Positions 54,561 through 64,000 of a DNA stretch of 64,000 nt are shown here, piece after piece. The notes beneath the pieces were generated by a model, which saw only the letters and a program-made list of their open reading frames with translations, was not told the origin of the DNA and did not search any database. Positions within the stretch are counted from its first letter, which is position 1; each line of letters opens with the position of its first letter. Location of the stretch: positions 49,828,841 through 49,892,840 of the forward strand of contig NC_088206.1 of the NCBI RefSeq assembly GCF_037126465.1, read 5' to 3'. The stretch comes from Ornithodoros turicata (Eukaryota > Arthropoda > Arachnida > Ixodida > Argasidae). A program made the position numbers and the translations under genes.

Positions 54561-56584
54561 TTCATATAGTTTCTCGAGCAGTAATATTTCGTCTTTCGAA
54601 AGGCCTGTTTCAGTCAGTTTCGCAGACATAATCATGTGGTCCACGGCGTCATACGCTTTCTCGAGGTCGAGGAATGCAAGGAGTGTTGTCTCTTTATTTC
54701 TGTTCCGTATCTCAATGAGCTGCGTTAAAATAAAAATGTTATCACTTGCCCGCCTATTCCGTCTGAATCCGTTCTGTACTTCGCTGAAGATGTTATGATG
54801 TTCACAATGCTGTTGGAGTCGGGTGTTTAGGATGGAGGTAAAGAGTTTATAAATATTACTTTGTATTGCAATAGGGCGGTATGAGTCGATCTTTGTATTT
54901 TCTTTCCCAGGTTTGCAGATCAATTTTGTTCTCGATGTTTTCCAGTCCTTTGGGATTGATTTGGAATTGATGATGTGGTTATAGCATTGCATAAGTGCTT
55001 CCAAAGCAATGTCTTTCAGCGCTTTTAAAAATTCATTTGGAATGTTGTCCGGTCCTGATGCCTTTTTCGCTTGGATTTTCTTAATATTTAATTGGAGTTC
55101 TCCGAGAGTGATTGTGTCGTTTAGGTTGAGAGCGCAAGTGTCATCACGTTTCGTCTCCTTGTCCAGCTGTATATTATCGGTTTGTCTTGTCTTTGCTCTA
55201 CTATTGAGTATCTCTTGCTGGGCACGGAAGTATTGGGCGAGTCGTTCCTTCGGTTCACAGTGTTCCCAGCTTCCAGGTATCGTAATCTGTTCCAATGTGA
55301 CCTCGTCTTCCTGTTCATGCTTGTTTTGTAAAAGGTTAATGTATCGCCAGAAGTATTCTCCCGATTTCCTCCCTGATTTTGTAACAATTTCTTCGATTCG
55401 CTTGTTGTAGCCTTTGATTTTCTTTGCAACGAGGCTTTTAACTGCCTCCTTTTGCTCAAAGTATCTCTTCCAAGTTTCTTCCTGTTCTTGATTGGCTCCT
55501 TTCCGAATGGATTGTCGGTGTTCCCGGTTGAGAAGTTTGCGCTGTTGGATTTCTCTTTCCACCTCGTCGTCAAACCATGGATGTTTTGTTTGTTTAGGAT
55601 CGAGCCATATGTACCCTATTGCAACTTCTGCGGTTTCTTTCATATTCTTTATGAAGTTCTCGTAGTCCATATTGTCTTCGGCCTCCAGTATTTTTTCTAA
55701 GATTGCAGCAAAGGTTTCTGTGTTACCATCAGAGTCCAAATCCCACTTCCTTTTCCTTGCTCTCTTTGGTATGCGTTGACGATGTTGTTTTCTTGTCTTG
55801 GCTTTAATTGTCAGCTTAATTCGGTTGTGGTCGCTAGTGCAACTATAGTGTTTGGATTCATCTATGTGTGTTTCTACAATTTGGAAGCGTTCTTCACAGA
55901 GCACGTTGTTTACCAATATGTAGTCAATCGCTGTTTGCAGCGTTTTCCTACTCCAGGTGTACTTTCCTGTACAACTATCCATTAAATTTACAATGCGCAG
56001 ATTGTTACGAGAGCTTAGCTTTTTAACCAGGCAGGGTTTATCCTCCTTTCCGTCTAATTCGATTATATGTTCGTTGAAATCTCCTGCTATTATGACTGGA
56101 GTTGATGTATCTATGTCGGCAAGGTCTCTGGTGATGCAATCGTAGATGGCCCGATTCCACCCTGCCTCCTCTTTCTGCGTTGCCAAATATACTACGCATA
56201 TTAGAAATTCCATATTATGTATTTTTACAGATGCCCACATGTGTTCTTCACAATTTTTCTCAAGGTTTTTAACTTTGACATTGTTTCTGTTGAACATAAT
56301 TCCTAAGCCGCCACCTTTTTTGTCTCCTGTGTTCCTATTTCTGCCTGTCCATCCCCATGTGTCTTCTAGAGTTGGTGTTTCCATATTCCGTAGATGTGTT
56401 TCAGTGACCACATAGGCGTCAATCTGTTCCTCCTCTGCATTGTTTTGCAGTTCTTTCCATTTAAGTGGGTTTGAACCTTGTAGGTTTAGTACGCCGATTC
56501 TGATGGTCTCTTGAATTGTTCTGTTTTTCTTTCTCCTGTGTTTTTTCCGGCGGTGTCTACCATTGAGTTGTGCACTTGTTTGTT
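54498..56584 (-). pseudogene. LINE D ORF2, N-terminal part (AP endonuclease and RT fingers)
   Basis: APE motifs: RIGVLNLQGSNPLKWKEL, VVTETHL, VIIAGDFNEHI, DYILVN and CTSDHNRIKL, all present. RT motifs: KKASGPDNIPNEFLK, SRTKLICKPGKENT, SYRPIAIQSNIYK, VQNGFRRNRRASD and LAFLDLEKAYDAVDH. The frame is open upstream as far as 56900, overlapping ORF1 in the -1 register, and has no ATG between the ORF1 stop and the endonuclease. Confidence 0.9.
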
Positions 56585-57946
56585 CTACGTCATCCAGGGA
56601 GGAGGACCGTAGAGCGGTAGCGGCGCAAATGGCGGGTAGGGCGGGTAGGGCATCCACTGTGAGGTTTGGTTCGGGTGCCAGGTTTGTCTGTGCTTCGTAA
56701 GTCCGTAGCGCGGGCGGGAAGTTTTTCGTTTTCCACTGTTGGGTCGTGTTCGGTGACGATCCCCTTGTGTTTCTTTTGTTCTTCGTCCCTTCCTTAAAGA
56801 AGCTAGTGTGCGCTTTGCTAGCTGTGTAGCGGCTGCATCGCTTGATGCCCTTGTATAGTGGATTACGTTGAAAGGGTACTTTATCTTCTCCTGTATCCAC
56901 CTCATATCCACCAACTCGATATTTTCGTTCTGACTCTCGACTTTTTTCAACATTTCATTTAGTTCCTTCAGGTCATTGTGTACAGCCTCTCCTAGCTGTT
57001 GTGTTTCAGGTTGTGTGCACACGTGGAAGCATGTGCTGGGGAACTTTTGTATTAAGCACTCCAGTTGGGCTTTGACGTCTTTTGTTTCTTCCTTATTCAG
57101 ACAGTCGTTCAACATCGTGTGGATAATGACCATGGTGTCTTCGTCGGGGTTTTCATGCAGTACCGCCTCTGCTGCCTCTTTAATTCCCTTACCCGGTTGC
57201 AATATTACTTTTACTCTGGAGTCTCTCCTCGTTTGTTGGAGATAGTTCGCTTTAAAACGATTGACGTTCGAGTCTCCCACAAGTAGGACCTTTCGGCAGT
57301 CATCATTTTGCCTCGGGCCTTCCGCTGGTTTCTCTTGGCGGTATTGTCTATTGCCTCCTCGGGCTAGCCGGCTTAGCTCTGGGTTGGCAGCTTGACCTTG
57401 ATTCTCGTAAAGGCTGCTATTATTTCGTCCGGCTTCCTGACCTAGAGCCGCTTTCCGTGCATAGGTTTTTTTCTGTACACCATTTTCTGGGTCTACATTC
57501 TCATTGGAACTAGAGGCGTGTTTGTTACCCTCTGTTGCCTCTACAGTTGCCTCTATAGTAGTAACGCTTGCCTCCAGGGTGTTGTGAACAATTTCTTCGG
57601 CTGTTTTAATGGCTGCATATAGGCCTTTGTTCTCGCACTCCAAGCTATCAAGTCGTTTTGATAGTTGTTCGATTTTCTTTTTCTGTTAGGCGTTTTCACG
57701 GCCGAGGCTGGAGACCGTCTCTTCGAGTTGTTTTATTCTGTGTTCTGATTTTTGGAGTCTAACATTTTTTTCCTCCATGGATGTATCAATCCTTTGAAAT
57801 GTTTCGCATATCTGGCAGATAAAAGGCTCTTTCGAAAGCCGTGCATCTTCAGATGTTCTGAAGGTCGTTTCTTCCAAATACATCCACCTCAGGCATCGAT
57901 CGCACCGTATCTGGTCGTCGTTTTGATTTGCCATTGTTTTCTGCAA
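56585..57946 (-). pseudogene. LINE D ORF1 (PHD finger, coiled coil, SGNH esterase)
   Basis: Starts MQKTMANQND at 57946. Residues about 14-50 form a PHD-like zinc finger (IRCDRCLRWMYL ... FICQICETF). A coiled coil follows (EEKNVRLQKSEHRIKQLEET) and runs through an in-frame TAA at 57686-57688 into the next open stretch (57643-56585). There an SGNH-hydrolase domain shows block I VLLVGDSNVNRF and IIHTMLND. A basic and Pro-rich tail ends at TAG 56585. Esterase/PHD ORF1 proteins are associated with CR1-type LINEs; the role is thought to be RNA binding or membrane/lipid interaction. Confidence 0.85.
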
Positions 57947-58041
57947 CCAGTTCCGAAAGCAGTTGTGGAATTGAAACGGACTGACCTTTTAAATTCCGCG
58001 CCGCCTAACTCCGCACCGTCCGGGTTGTTTGCACGCTGAGT

Positions 58042-58722
58042 CAATTCTTGCAAAGAACTTGTCACTTCAAAACTATTCACTTCAAGACAGATCACATCCT
58101 TTCGCATCCAAATTCACATCCACGCGCGTCAACTCAAACAGAACGCCATGATGGTGAGCGCGAGATGGGGAGAGCTCAGTTGGTTCAGAGGACGAGAGAG
58201 TTCAGAGTTGGCGAGAGGACAGTTGGTTCAGTGGCTAACAGGTGGCGCCGCAATAGCGCCGTCATTGCTTGCTTTCTGCTGCTGTGAGTTTTGAGATTGC
58301 ACAGAAGCCACGAATATTACTCTTGTGGTCGCAATCTTATGTTGTCGGGCTGCATATGTGCTTTGTTTTTCAGAAAACGTGATATAAATCATGGAACGAA
58401 TAGAAGTCAACAAGAAACAGCTTGCAATGTTCATAGCAGACGGTTTTTCCTACCAACCAATGAGGCGGCTCTCTATCAGAAACGTCACACTAGAGTGGTT
58501 GACTTGGGTGAGTGAGTGGGCGATTTTGCAAATTAATTGCACCGCGGTGGAACAACTTTGGACAGAAATATTTTACGGGAATGTTTTTGACATACTGCTT
58601 TACAAGATGACAGCAGTTTTCGGCCATGTTAGATACCACTTTAATGGTCCTTTAAGAGTCCCTCCGTCAGGAAGTTAAACAGACAAGACCGGACACGTCC
58701 GTCCCTGCCTAGAGATGTCTCC
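58042..58722. other. LINE D 5' flank and unassigned DNA
   Basis: The first 200 bp may be LINE D 5' UTR. Near 58637 ACTTTAATGGTCCTTTAA resembles the right end of a TTAA-type MITE. No gene recognised. Confidence 0.3.
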
Positions 58723-59731
58723 TTAATTCGACACATTTGCCACATGCTGCGTGGAGCCATATTGTCCTTCAGTATCTACCAGGTTATCTACCCATAGGCT
58801 GTTTGATTCCTGATCATGCTGGCAGTGTGCCATCCTGAGTTCATGCATGTACTCGTAGAGCCACTTTCGCCAAAACCGCTCCAGCAAGGCTTCCCGATAG
58901 CGTGGCAGCTTTTGTAGTTGACGCTGTCCTGTGGAAGAGAAGTCAATTGCAGGGGCGTTGGGAGGCAACCTTGTAAGACGTTTTCCAACCAGAAAGTGGG
59001 ATGATGTAAGTGGCTCTGTCTCAGTCGATTCTGAATAAACGTACGTAATCGGTCGAGAATTGATCGTTGGTTTGACTTCAGTTAGCAGCATAGTCAGTTC
59101 ATCTAGGTTAAAGCTGTTCTTTCTGCTCCCGGAAGCCGCCCTACCAAGCGGCCCTCTTGGTGATGAATTTCCAATGTAGGTGGATCTGAGAGAAGAAATT
59201 TGCTACCTCCTCACTTCTTATCAAGGTCCAAAGCTTCTGGAGGTCCTTCGCTGCTCGTTTAAAGGTGAGTGCGTTGTCTGAGTAAACAGTATGGCAGACG
59301 CCTCTTCTTGATGTGAGCCTTTGAAAAGCTAATAAAAAAGTTGGTGAGGTTAGGTCGGTTACGACCTCTAAGTGGACTGTCCTAGTGACTGTGCACATGA
59401 ACAGTACTATGTACGCTTTCCTGTTGGTTTCCGCTTTGTAGTACAGGGGTCCTGTAAAGTCTACTCCGACCACAGTGAAAGGATGCTTTCGTGTCACTCA
59501 GTCCTTCGGAAGTGGCTCCTCTGCATGTTTCGAGCGCCATCTTCGACAAACCATGCACCCATTAAGCACGTTCTTTACAGCTTGTCTTCCTTTTAAAATC
59601 CAATACGATTCTCGAAGTTGGACGAACGTATCGCATACACCGGCATGAAGAAGCCGTTTATGTTCTTGCATGATAAGTTTCCTCATAAAGTCATGCGCTT
59701 TTGGCAGGATGATTGGCTGCTTCTGCTCCAT
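58723..59731 (-). pseudogene. BEL/Pao 3 integrase region
   Basis: Zinc-binding part (HKRLLHAGV; CMVCRRW) at 59731-59498. The catalytic core follows (VVGVDFTGPLYY; VYSDNALTF) and breaks at a stop right after KRAAW, where the WWGGFxE motif is expected. The following helix is deleted. The C-terminal region (NSRPITYVYSE; HFLVGKRL; LLERFWRKWLYEYMHELR) resumes in another frame at 59091. Confidence 0.85.
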
Positions 59732-60846
59732 ATCCTCATTGCTCCCTTGATGTCTTCCACGTAAGCATAGGATTCCCTTGTCGTCGAGGAATGGAGCTAA
59801 ATTTCGCAGAGGTGAATCCTCACCAATTCTTCGTGTACCCTGTCTGAGGATTTTAACTTTTTTAGGGAATGTGTCATGTTGAGCTTGTCGAATCCAGTAG
59901 CTTTCTGCGTAGTTTATCTCTGCCGTTGTAAAAACGCCTTCTTGCCTTCTTCCCTTTCTTCAGCAATTTGTAAGAATGCGTTTGATTCATGCTGTTATCC
60001 GAAGTACCCCTAGTAAAGTACTGTGTTCTTCCATGCTGAGTAAAGGAGTTGCAACTGGACCGGCCACAATGGTGGTTGTTTAGTACATTTCTAGCTCCAT
60101 TTTCAACATCATGTTTGGAGGATTTTGGAAGTCCGGGCCTCAGGTCAGGCCACTGCTCACCACTGTCAGAAAGCCACTTCGGCTCTTGCCACCACATGTC
60201 CTTGATAACCAACTGCTCTAGTCATACTCCGTGCGTAATAAGATCGGCCGGGTTATCTCGTCCTGGGCAATAGTGCCATGTTTAAGGGTCACTCAGGGTC
60301 TGGATTTCTGCAACTTGGTATGCGACAAAGGGCTTCCAGCGACCTGCACTTCCCTTGATCCAGTAGAGGACAATACTTGAATCGCATTCAAAAACGTGGG
60401 GGGGTCCTCTTCCATGTGGAGCGCGCAGGCGACATAGCTCGTTAGCCGTGCTCCTAATGCGCTCCGTGCGCCCAGCAGTTCCAAACGTGGTAACATGACG
60501 TGTTTCAGTGGAGCGACTTTCGACTTTGATGCCACCATCTTCGCGTCTACAGCGCCAATAATTTTTTCGGTGCGAAGATACACAACAGCTCCGTAGGCAT
60601 AAACGCTTGCGTCCGAGAAGTAATGTAGAGATTGTGTTGATGTTCCTCCAAACTTCAGGCCTCTCTGTACTGCCACCGTTGAAAGGACCGGGATCTCTCT
60701 CGTCCACTATGACCACTCCGAGGCAATATCACCAGGCAGTGGGTCGTCCCATCCGAAGCCTTGTTCCAAAGCACGTTGAAAAAGTATGTTAGCCTCGATG
60801 ATGAACGGGCAAAGAAAGCCGAGTGGGTCGAATATCCTCGCGGTTG
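59732..60846 (-). pseudogene. BEL/Pao 3 RNase H and connection
   Basis: ARIFDPLGFLCPFIIEANI (60846-60790), then RNase H (HYFSDASVYAYGAVVYLR; VMLPRLELLGA) and, in another frame, VFECDSSIVLYWIKG, where the usual WTDS box reads CDS. A DNPADLITHG motif follows near 60245. At least four frame breaks. Confidence 0.8.
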
Positions 60847-61004
60847 CTTGGATGTGATGTGATAAAGAAAAAAATGGGGATGTGAGTTTCGACAAGTACA
60901 AACAGATGATGAGATGATGAGAAAACAAAGAGATGATAACCAAAGAAGAACAGAGATGATGATGGAGTTCCACATGTAGTTCAAAAGTTTTGACCAAGTG
61001 AGTG
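60847..61004 (-). other. 158-bp insertion inside BEL/Pao 3
   Basis: Separates KRSLLK from the ATARIFDPLG motif that normally follows at once. CATCATC-rich on the - strand. The ends are not GT/AG, so it is not a usual intron, and no TIR is visible. Confidence 0.5.
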
Positions 61005-62640
61005 CTTTTGAGAAGACTACGTTTGGTATCCTGCTTCTGCAGTAAAAACGTTTGCAAGAATTCCATGGCAAGATGAAGTGTGTCGTCTCTGGTATTCCAA
61101 GGGAGCCCAAGTACCTTCTTGAACTGTTGGTTGTCGGATACGCTGCTTGAACCATCGTTGCTTTCGTCGAATAACTGCTTCACAGTTAGTGGTCCACTTC
61201 CACAAGTTCATTGCTGCGGTGGTTAGTGTTTCGTTGGTGTCGTTAAACAGTCGTTCTGCTTCAGCTGGCGTGTCCACGCTCGTCATGAGGTCATCCACAT
61301 AGAAACTTTCTTCCAGCATTTTTATCAAATCCGGATAACAAGACGACATCTTTTCAAGATGAAAACGAAGTGTTGTCGCAGTGAGGAAAGGGCTCGATGT
61401 CGCACCGAAGGGCATCCGCGTCATTCGCCAAACTTCGATTTCTGGAAGGACGTCATCTCGTTTAGGCATCACAGCATACCCAAAGAACCTGAAGGAATCT
61501 CAGTCAGGTTAGTTCAGAGAGATTTGAAGAAAGGCCTTCTCGATGTCAGCAGAAATCCCAAGGTTACTCTTCCTAAACCTCAGAAGCATAGCGAGTACTT
61601 CTGGATTCAGATTCGGACCGGCGTTAAGGGCTTTGTTGAGGGAGGAACACCCAGCTGCATGCAAAGAGGCGTCAAAAACTATGCGTATCTTGGTGCTCTC
61701 TCTGTCCAGTTTGACGACAGCGTGGTGTGGCATGTAGTAAATGGAACCTTCAGTGGTTGCTGCTTTGTTGATCCTCCCTGCGTGACCTTCCTTCAGGTAC
61801 TGTCTGATCGCCCTGTCGTACTCAGCAAGGAGATTTTCGTTCTTGAGAAGTTTCTTCGTCAAGCAATGCAGCCAGTCCTTGGCAACCTTCTCGTTCGATG
61901 GCAGACCCGGTCTTGTGGCTTTCCACGGCAGCGACACTTGATATCTGCCGTTCACGTCCTTAATTGTTGACCAGAATTCTTGAAGAGCCATGTCGCCATC
62001 TACGATGTCGTTGCCACACTGAATTCCGAGATGTTCCAGATCCCAAAATTTTTTCACTTCCTTGAATAGCTCAGCTTCTTCAGTTTCCACGGTGACCCGC
62101 ATGGTCCCCACATTTGAACATATCGTTGCTGTGCTTGACTGAGATGGCCCAAGGAGGGCCCATCCGAAGGCTGTGCTTGTAGCTACTAGACCCTCGTCGA
62201 CGTGCTTCACTTCGCCAGTGACTACCCTCCAGTAGAAGTCAGCTCCAATGAGTAGCGCGATGCCCTGCTCGCAGATGGCACTCATAGCTGAAGCATCACC
62301 GATGTGCATTCCATCCAGGTGAAGCCTGGAAATTAAGCTGTTGTTCAGGACCTCCATGACGTCATTGCAAATGTTGGGCATCTCCAAAGCTTTGATGCAA
62401 ACTTCTGTCCTGTCGTACTGACTACGGAGCCAAACTTCAACTCATTGGCATCTGCTTTGCGTTGTTGATTCCGTTCCAAACGTATGAAGAGTGAGCGTCT
62501 CCTCTCATACTGGCTGGCACTTCAGCTTTTCCGAAAGCAACCTTTTGATGAGTGATAGTTGACTGCCACTATCCAGTAGTACATGAACAAGCTGATGTTT
62601 GATGCAGCTCTCTGCCCATACTTGACAGGAGATGCACAAA
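61005..62640 (-). pseudogene. BEL/Pao 3 protease and reverse transcriptase
   Basis: Protease motif LLDSGSQLSLI near 62560. The region 62387-61509 is open (GIALLIGADFYWRVVTGEV; YYMPHHAVVK; IVFDASLHAAG; ISADIEKAFLQISLN). RT continues in other frames with WRMTRMPFGATSSPFL and ESFYVDDLMTS (61472-61190). Confidence 0.85.
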
Positions 62641-62660
62641 GAGGCTGCACACAATACAGA

Positions 62661-62759
62661 GTTTGATATGCTTTAACGAGTGTCAGTTTCAGTTTTTTCG
62701 TTCGTTTTCATTTTAAAGCGTATCAGCGTTACAAAGTCATCGTTGTTTTATCTTGGTGG
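62661..62759. other. Junction between BEL/Pao 3 and Gypsy 2
   Basis: A T-rich spacer (TTTTTTCGTTCGTTTTCATT near 62695). No LTR recognised. Confidence 0.3.
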
Positions 62760-63930
62760 CTCAGGAGGATTTGGCTGGCGTGCCAGCGTGGATACCTGTG
62801 CCTTGGCATGGACGACGAGGACTTCTCTGGTGGAGATCTGGAGTCCGTAGCCTGACGCATCAGTCGTTACAGTAACTGGTAGTGTCGGATGGAACATGCT
62901 CAACGCTGAGCATGTGGACATGACATGAGTCTTTTGAGCCTCTCAAAGCATGCCTGAGCATTTGTGCTACATTGAAAGTCTTTTTCGCCTCGGAGCAAGT
63001 CACGTAGCGGTTCCACTTCGTCCATATCATTCTTTATAAATTTCGCGTGACGTCCAGTCATGCCCAGGAATGACCTCAATGTGCAAGAGTCAGTGGGTGC
63101 TGGAGCTTCCAGAAAGGCCTTTACGTTTGCTTCTAGTGGCATGACTTTTCCTTTCACGACCTGTATGACCCACAAAGGTGAGATCCCTGACACCGAACAT
63201 TTCTCGTTTAGCCGTAGACCTGCGTCCGAAAGATGTCCCAAATCTTGCCGTAAATTCCTGGCATGCTCCCCTACACTTTTCCCATGAATGATGATGTCAT
63301 CAAGGTAGTGTAGTACTCCACTACAGTCTTTGAGCACATTAGCGAGGAGCTTCTAGAAGGCAGAGGGTGCTGACGCCAGGCCAAAACATACCAGTTTGTA
63401 ACGGAACAATCCATCGTGCGTGATAAAAGCAGTGAGATCACGGCTTTCTTCTGCCTGCAGTAGCTGGCGGTATGCCGCAGTTAGATCTAGTTTGGAGAGG
63501 ACTTTCGCACCGGCGAGTCTGTTAACAAGTTCCTCTATCTGGGGTAGAGGATAGCTATCCGGTATGACAGCTCTGTTTCGTGCTCGTAGGTCCACACAAA
63601 GTCGAACACGACCGTCATTTTTCTTAGCGACGACAATGGGCGATACCCATGGGGATGCATCAATGGGTTCTATTATATCCATGTCCAGGAGTTTCTTCAG
63701 TTCCTTGGAGACATAACCCCTTACTTCTAACGGTAGTCTTCGAAGTTTAACTATAGTAGGCTCCACTTCTGGTCTCAGTTTCACTTTGTGTGCGTAACCT
63801 TTAGCAACACCCAGTCCTGGAGCAAACAGTTGTGGAAATTCGCACTTCGCAATGCGCTCGCAATCACACGTCGTAACCGTTGTTTCTAGGCATACCATTT
63901 GTGCTCCGTCAACGTGCAAATCCAGTGCTG
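62760..63930 (-). pseudogene. Gypsy 2 pol fragment
   Basis: Continues beyond the window's coding context at 63919. RT motifs: LLDMDIIEPIDASPWVSP, VDLRARNRAVIPDSYPLP, LSKLDLTAAYRQL, LVCFGLASAPSAF, then an in-frame TAG at about 63353, LHYLDDIIIHG, and the RT thumb (TLRSFLGMTGRHAKF). After a break near 62900 an RNase H start (TVTTDASGYGLQ, about 62860) is followed within 100 bp by a stop, so RNase H and integrase are deleted. This is a different lineage from the Gypsy at 11968-21607 (YLDD rather than YMDD). Confidence 0.85.
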
Positions 63931-63951
63931 CAACTTCATCAAGTCCTAACC

Positions 63952-64000
63952 AGTGGCGTAGCCACGGGGGGGCTAGGGGGGGCTCGAGCCCCCCCTACCT
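63952..64000. mobile_element. Left end of a G-rich hAT-like MITE, cut by the window edge
   Basis: CAGTGGCGTAGCCACGGGGG followed by G- and C-runs (GGGGGGGCTCGAGCCCCCCC). A CAGTGGCGTA-type terminus resembles the element ends at 31315 and near 30075. Confidence 0.5.

Larger units (their letters stand above)
53112..58041 (-). mobile_element. LINE D, nearly complete non-LTR retrotransposon
   Basis: On the - strand: 5' UTR, ORF1 (57946-56585) with PHD finger, coiled coil and SGNH esterase, ORF2 (to 53182) with AP endonuclease and RT but no RNase H, then a short 3' UTR ending near a (GTAGA)n tail at 53089-53111. PHD/esterase ORF1 proteins are known from CR1-like LINEs, so CR1/L2-like is the best guess. 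Only one nonsense change in ORF1 and one frameshift in ORF2 were found, so it is a fairly young copy. The exact 5' end is not fixed. Confidence 0.85.
58723..62660 (-). mobile_element. BEL/Pao 3, decayed and 5'-truncated
   Basis: From the protease (about 62560) to the integrase C-terminus (58723) on the - strand, with many stops and frameshifts. Gag and both LTRs are not seen. It is the oldest-looking of the three BEL copies. Confidence 0.85.

Noticed and set aside
60847..61004. A spliceosomal intron in BEL/Pao 3
   Set aside because: The boundaries are not GT/AG in the element's orientation.
1..64000. CRISPR arrays, bacterial operons or phage genes
   Set aside because: The spacing and content of all repeats are those of eukaryotic satellites and transposons, and no prokaryotic gene is present.

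Overview
This is a eukaryotic, transposon-dominated stretch of DNA, most probably from an arthropod and likely a tick or other chelicerate. The grounds are TTAGG-type (arthropod telomere-like) pentanucleotides, tRNA-derived SINE copies, several BEL/Pao and Gypsy LTR retrotransposons, LINEs carrying RNase H or PHD/esterase domains, and one recognisable animal exon (NUDT14). Nothing prokaryotic (operons, CRISPR, prophage) is present. The species assignment is inference.

Region 1 (1-7750): a tandem array of about six 1.2-1.4 kb units. Each joins a telomere-like GGGTA/GGTTA/GGGCA block, an RNase H fragment of a LINE (LINE A) and the left end of a GC-rich hAT-like element. The right edge keeps the apparent parental element (6381-7750) with 18-bp terminal inverted repeats (TIRs) and an 8-bp target-site duplication (TSD). 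The unit therefore looks like amplification across a LINE/hAT insertion boundary.

Region 2 (7751-21628): a nest that can be ordered from its TSDs. LINE A (+) carries LINE B (-, 7980-11923, TSD of 12 bp) and a Gypsy element (-, 11968-21607, 135-bp LTRs, TSD GCAG). The Gypsy is split by a BEL/Pao element (-, 14120-19942, about 203-bp LTRs, TSD AATGG, tRNA-Phe primer site). The LTR pairs are nearly identical, so both LTR insertions are recent, although all coding regions carry breaks.

Region 3 (21629-31314): little-understood DNA with a palindromic MITE (22154-23028), a THAP-domain exon (-), a possible two-exon gene with a CCAAT/E-box promoter (24656 onward), and a 2.7-kb foldback element (26505-29255).

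Region 4 (31315-38497): 7.2 kb bounded by hAT-like termini and an 8-bp TSD (CCAGTAGG). Inside are a LINE tail, 60-bp tandem repeats split by a TTAA-flanked MITE, and the best-preserved polyprotein of the window, a BEL/Pao pol (34020-38340) with one frameshift.

Region 5 (38498-47089): mostly non-coding. It holds the terminal coding exon of a NUDT14-like Nudix hydrolase (42477-42723, -), the only confident host gene segment, and a SINE.

Region 6 (47090-64000): a CR1/Jockey-like LINE split by a hAT MITE, a 3-kb multi-level palindrome with an embedded tRNA-like hairpin, a nearly complete LINE (LINE D, -) with PHD + coiled coil + SGNH-esterase ORF1 and APE/RT ORF2, a decayed BEL/Pao, a Gypsy fragment, and the start of a G-rich hAT-like MITE at the window edge. 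If the rest of NUDT14 lies to the right, all of region 6 is inside one of its introns.
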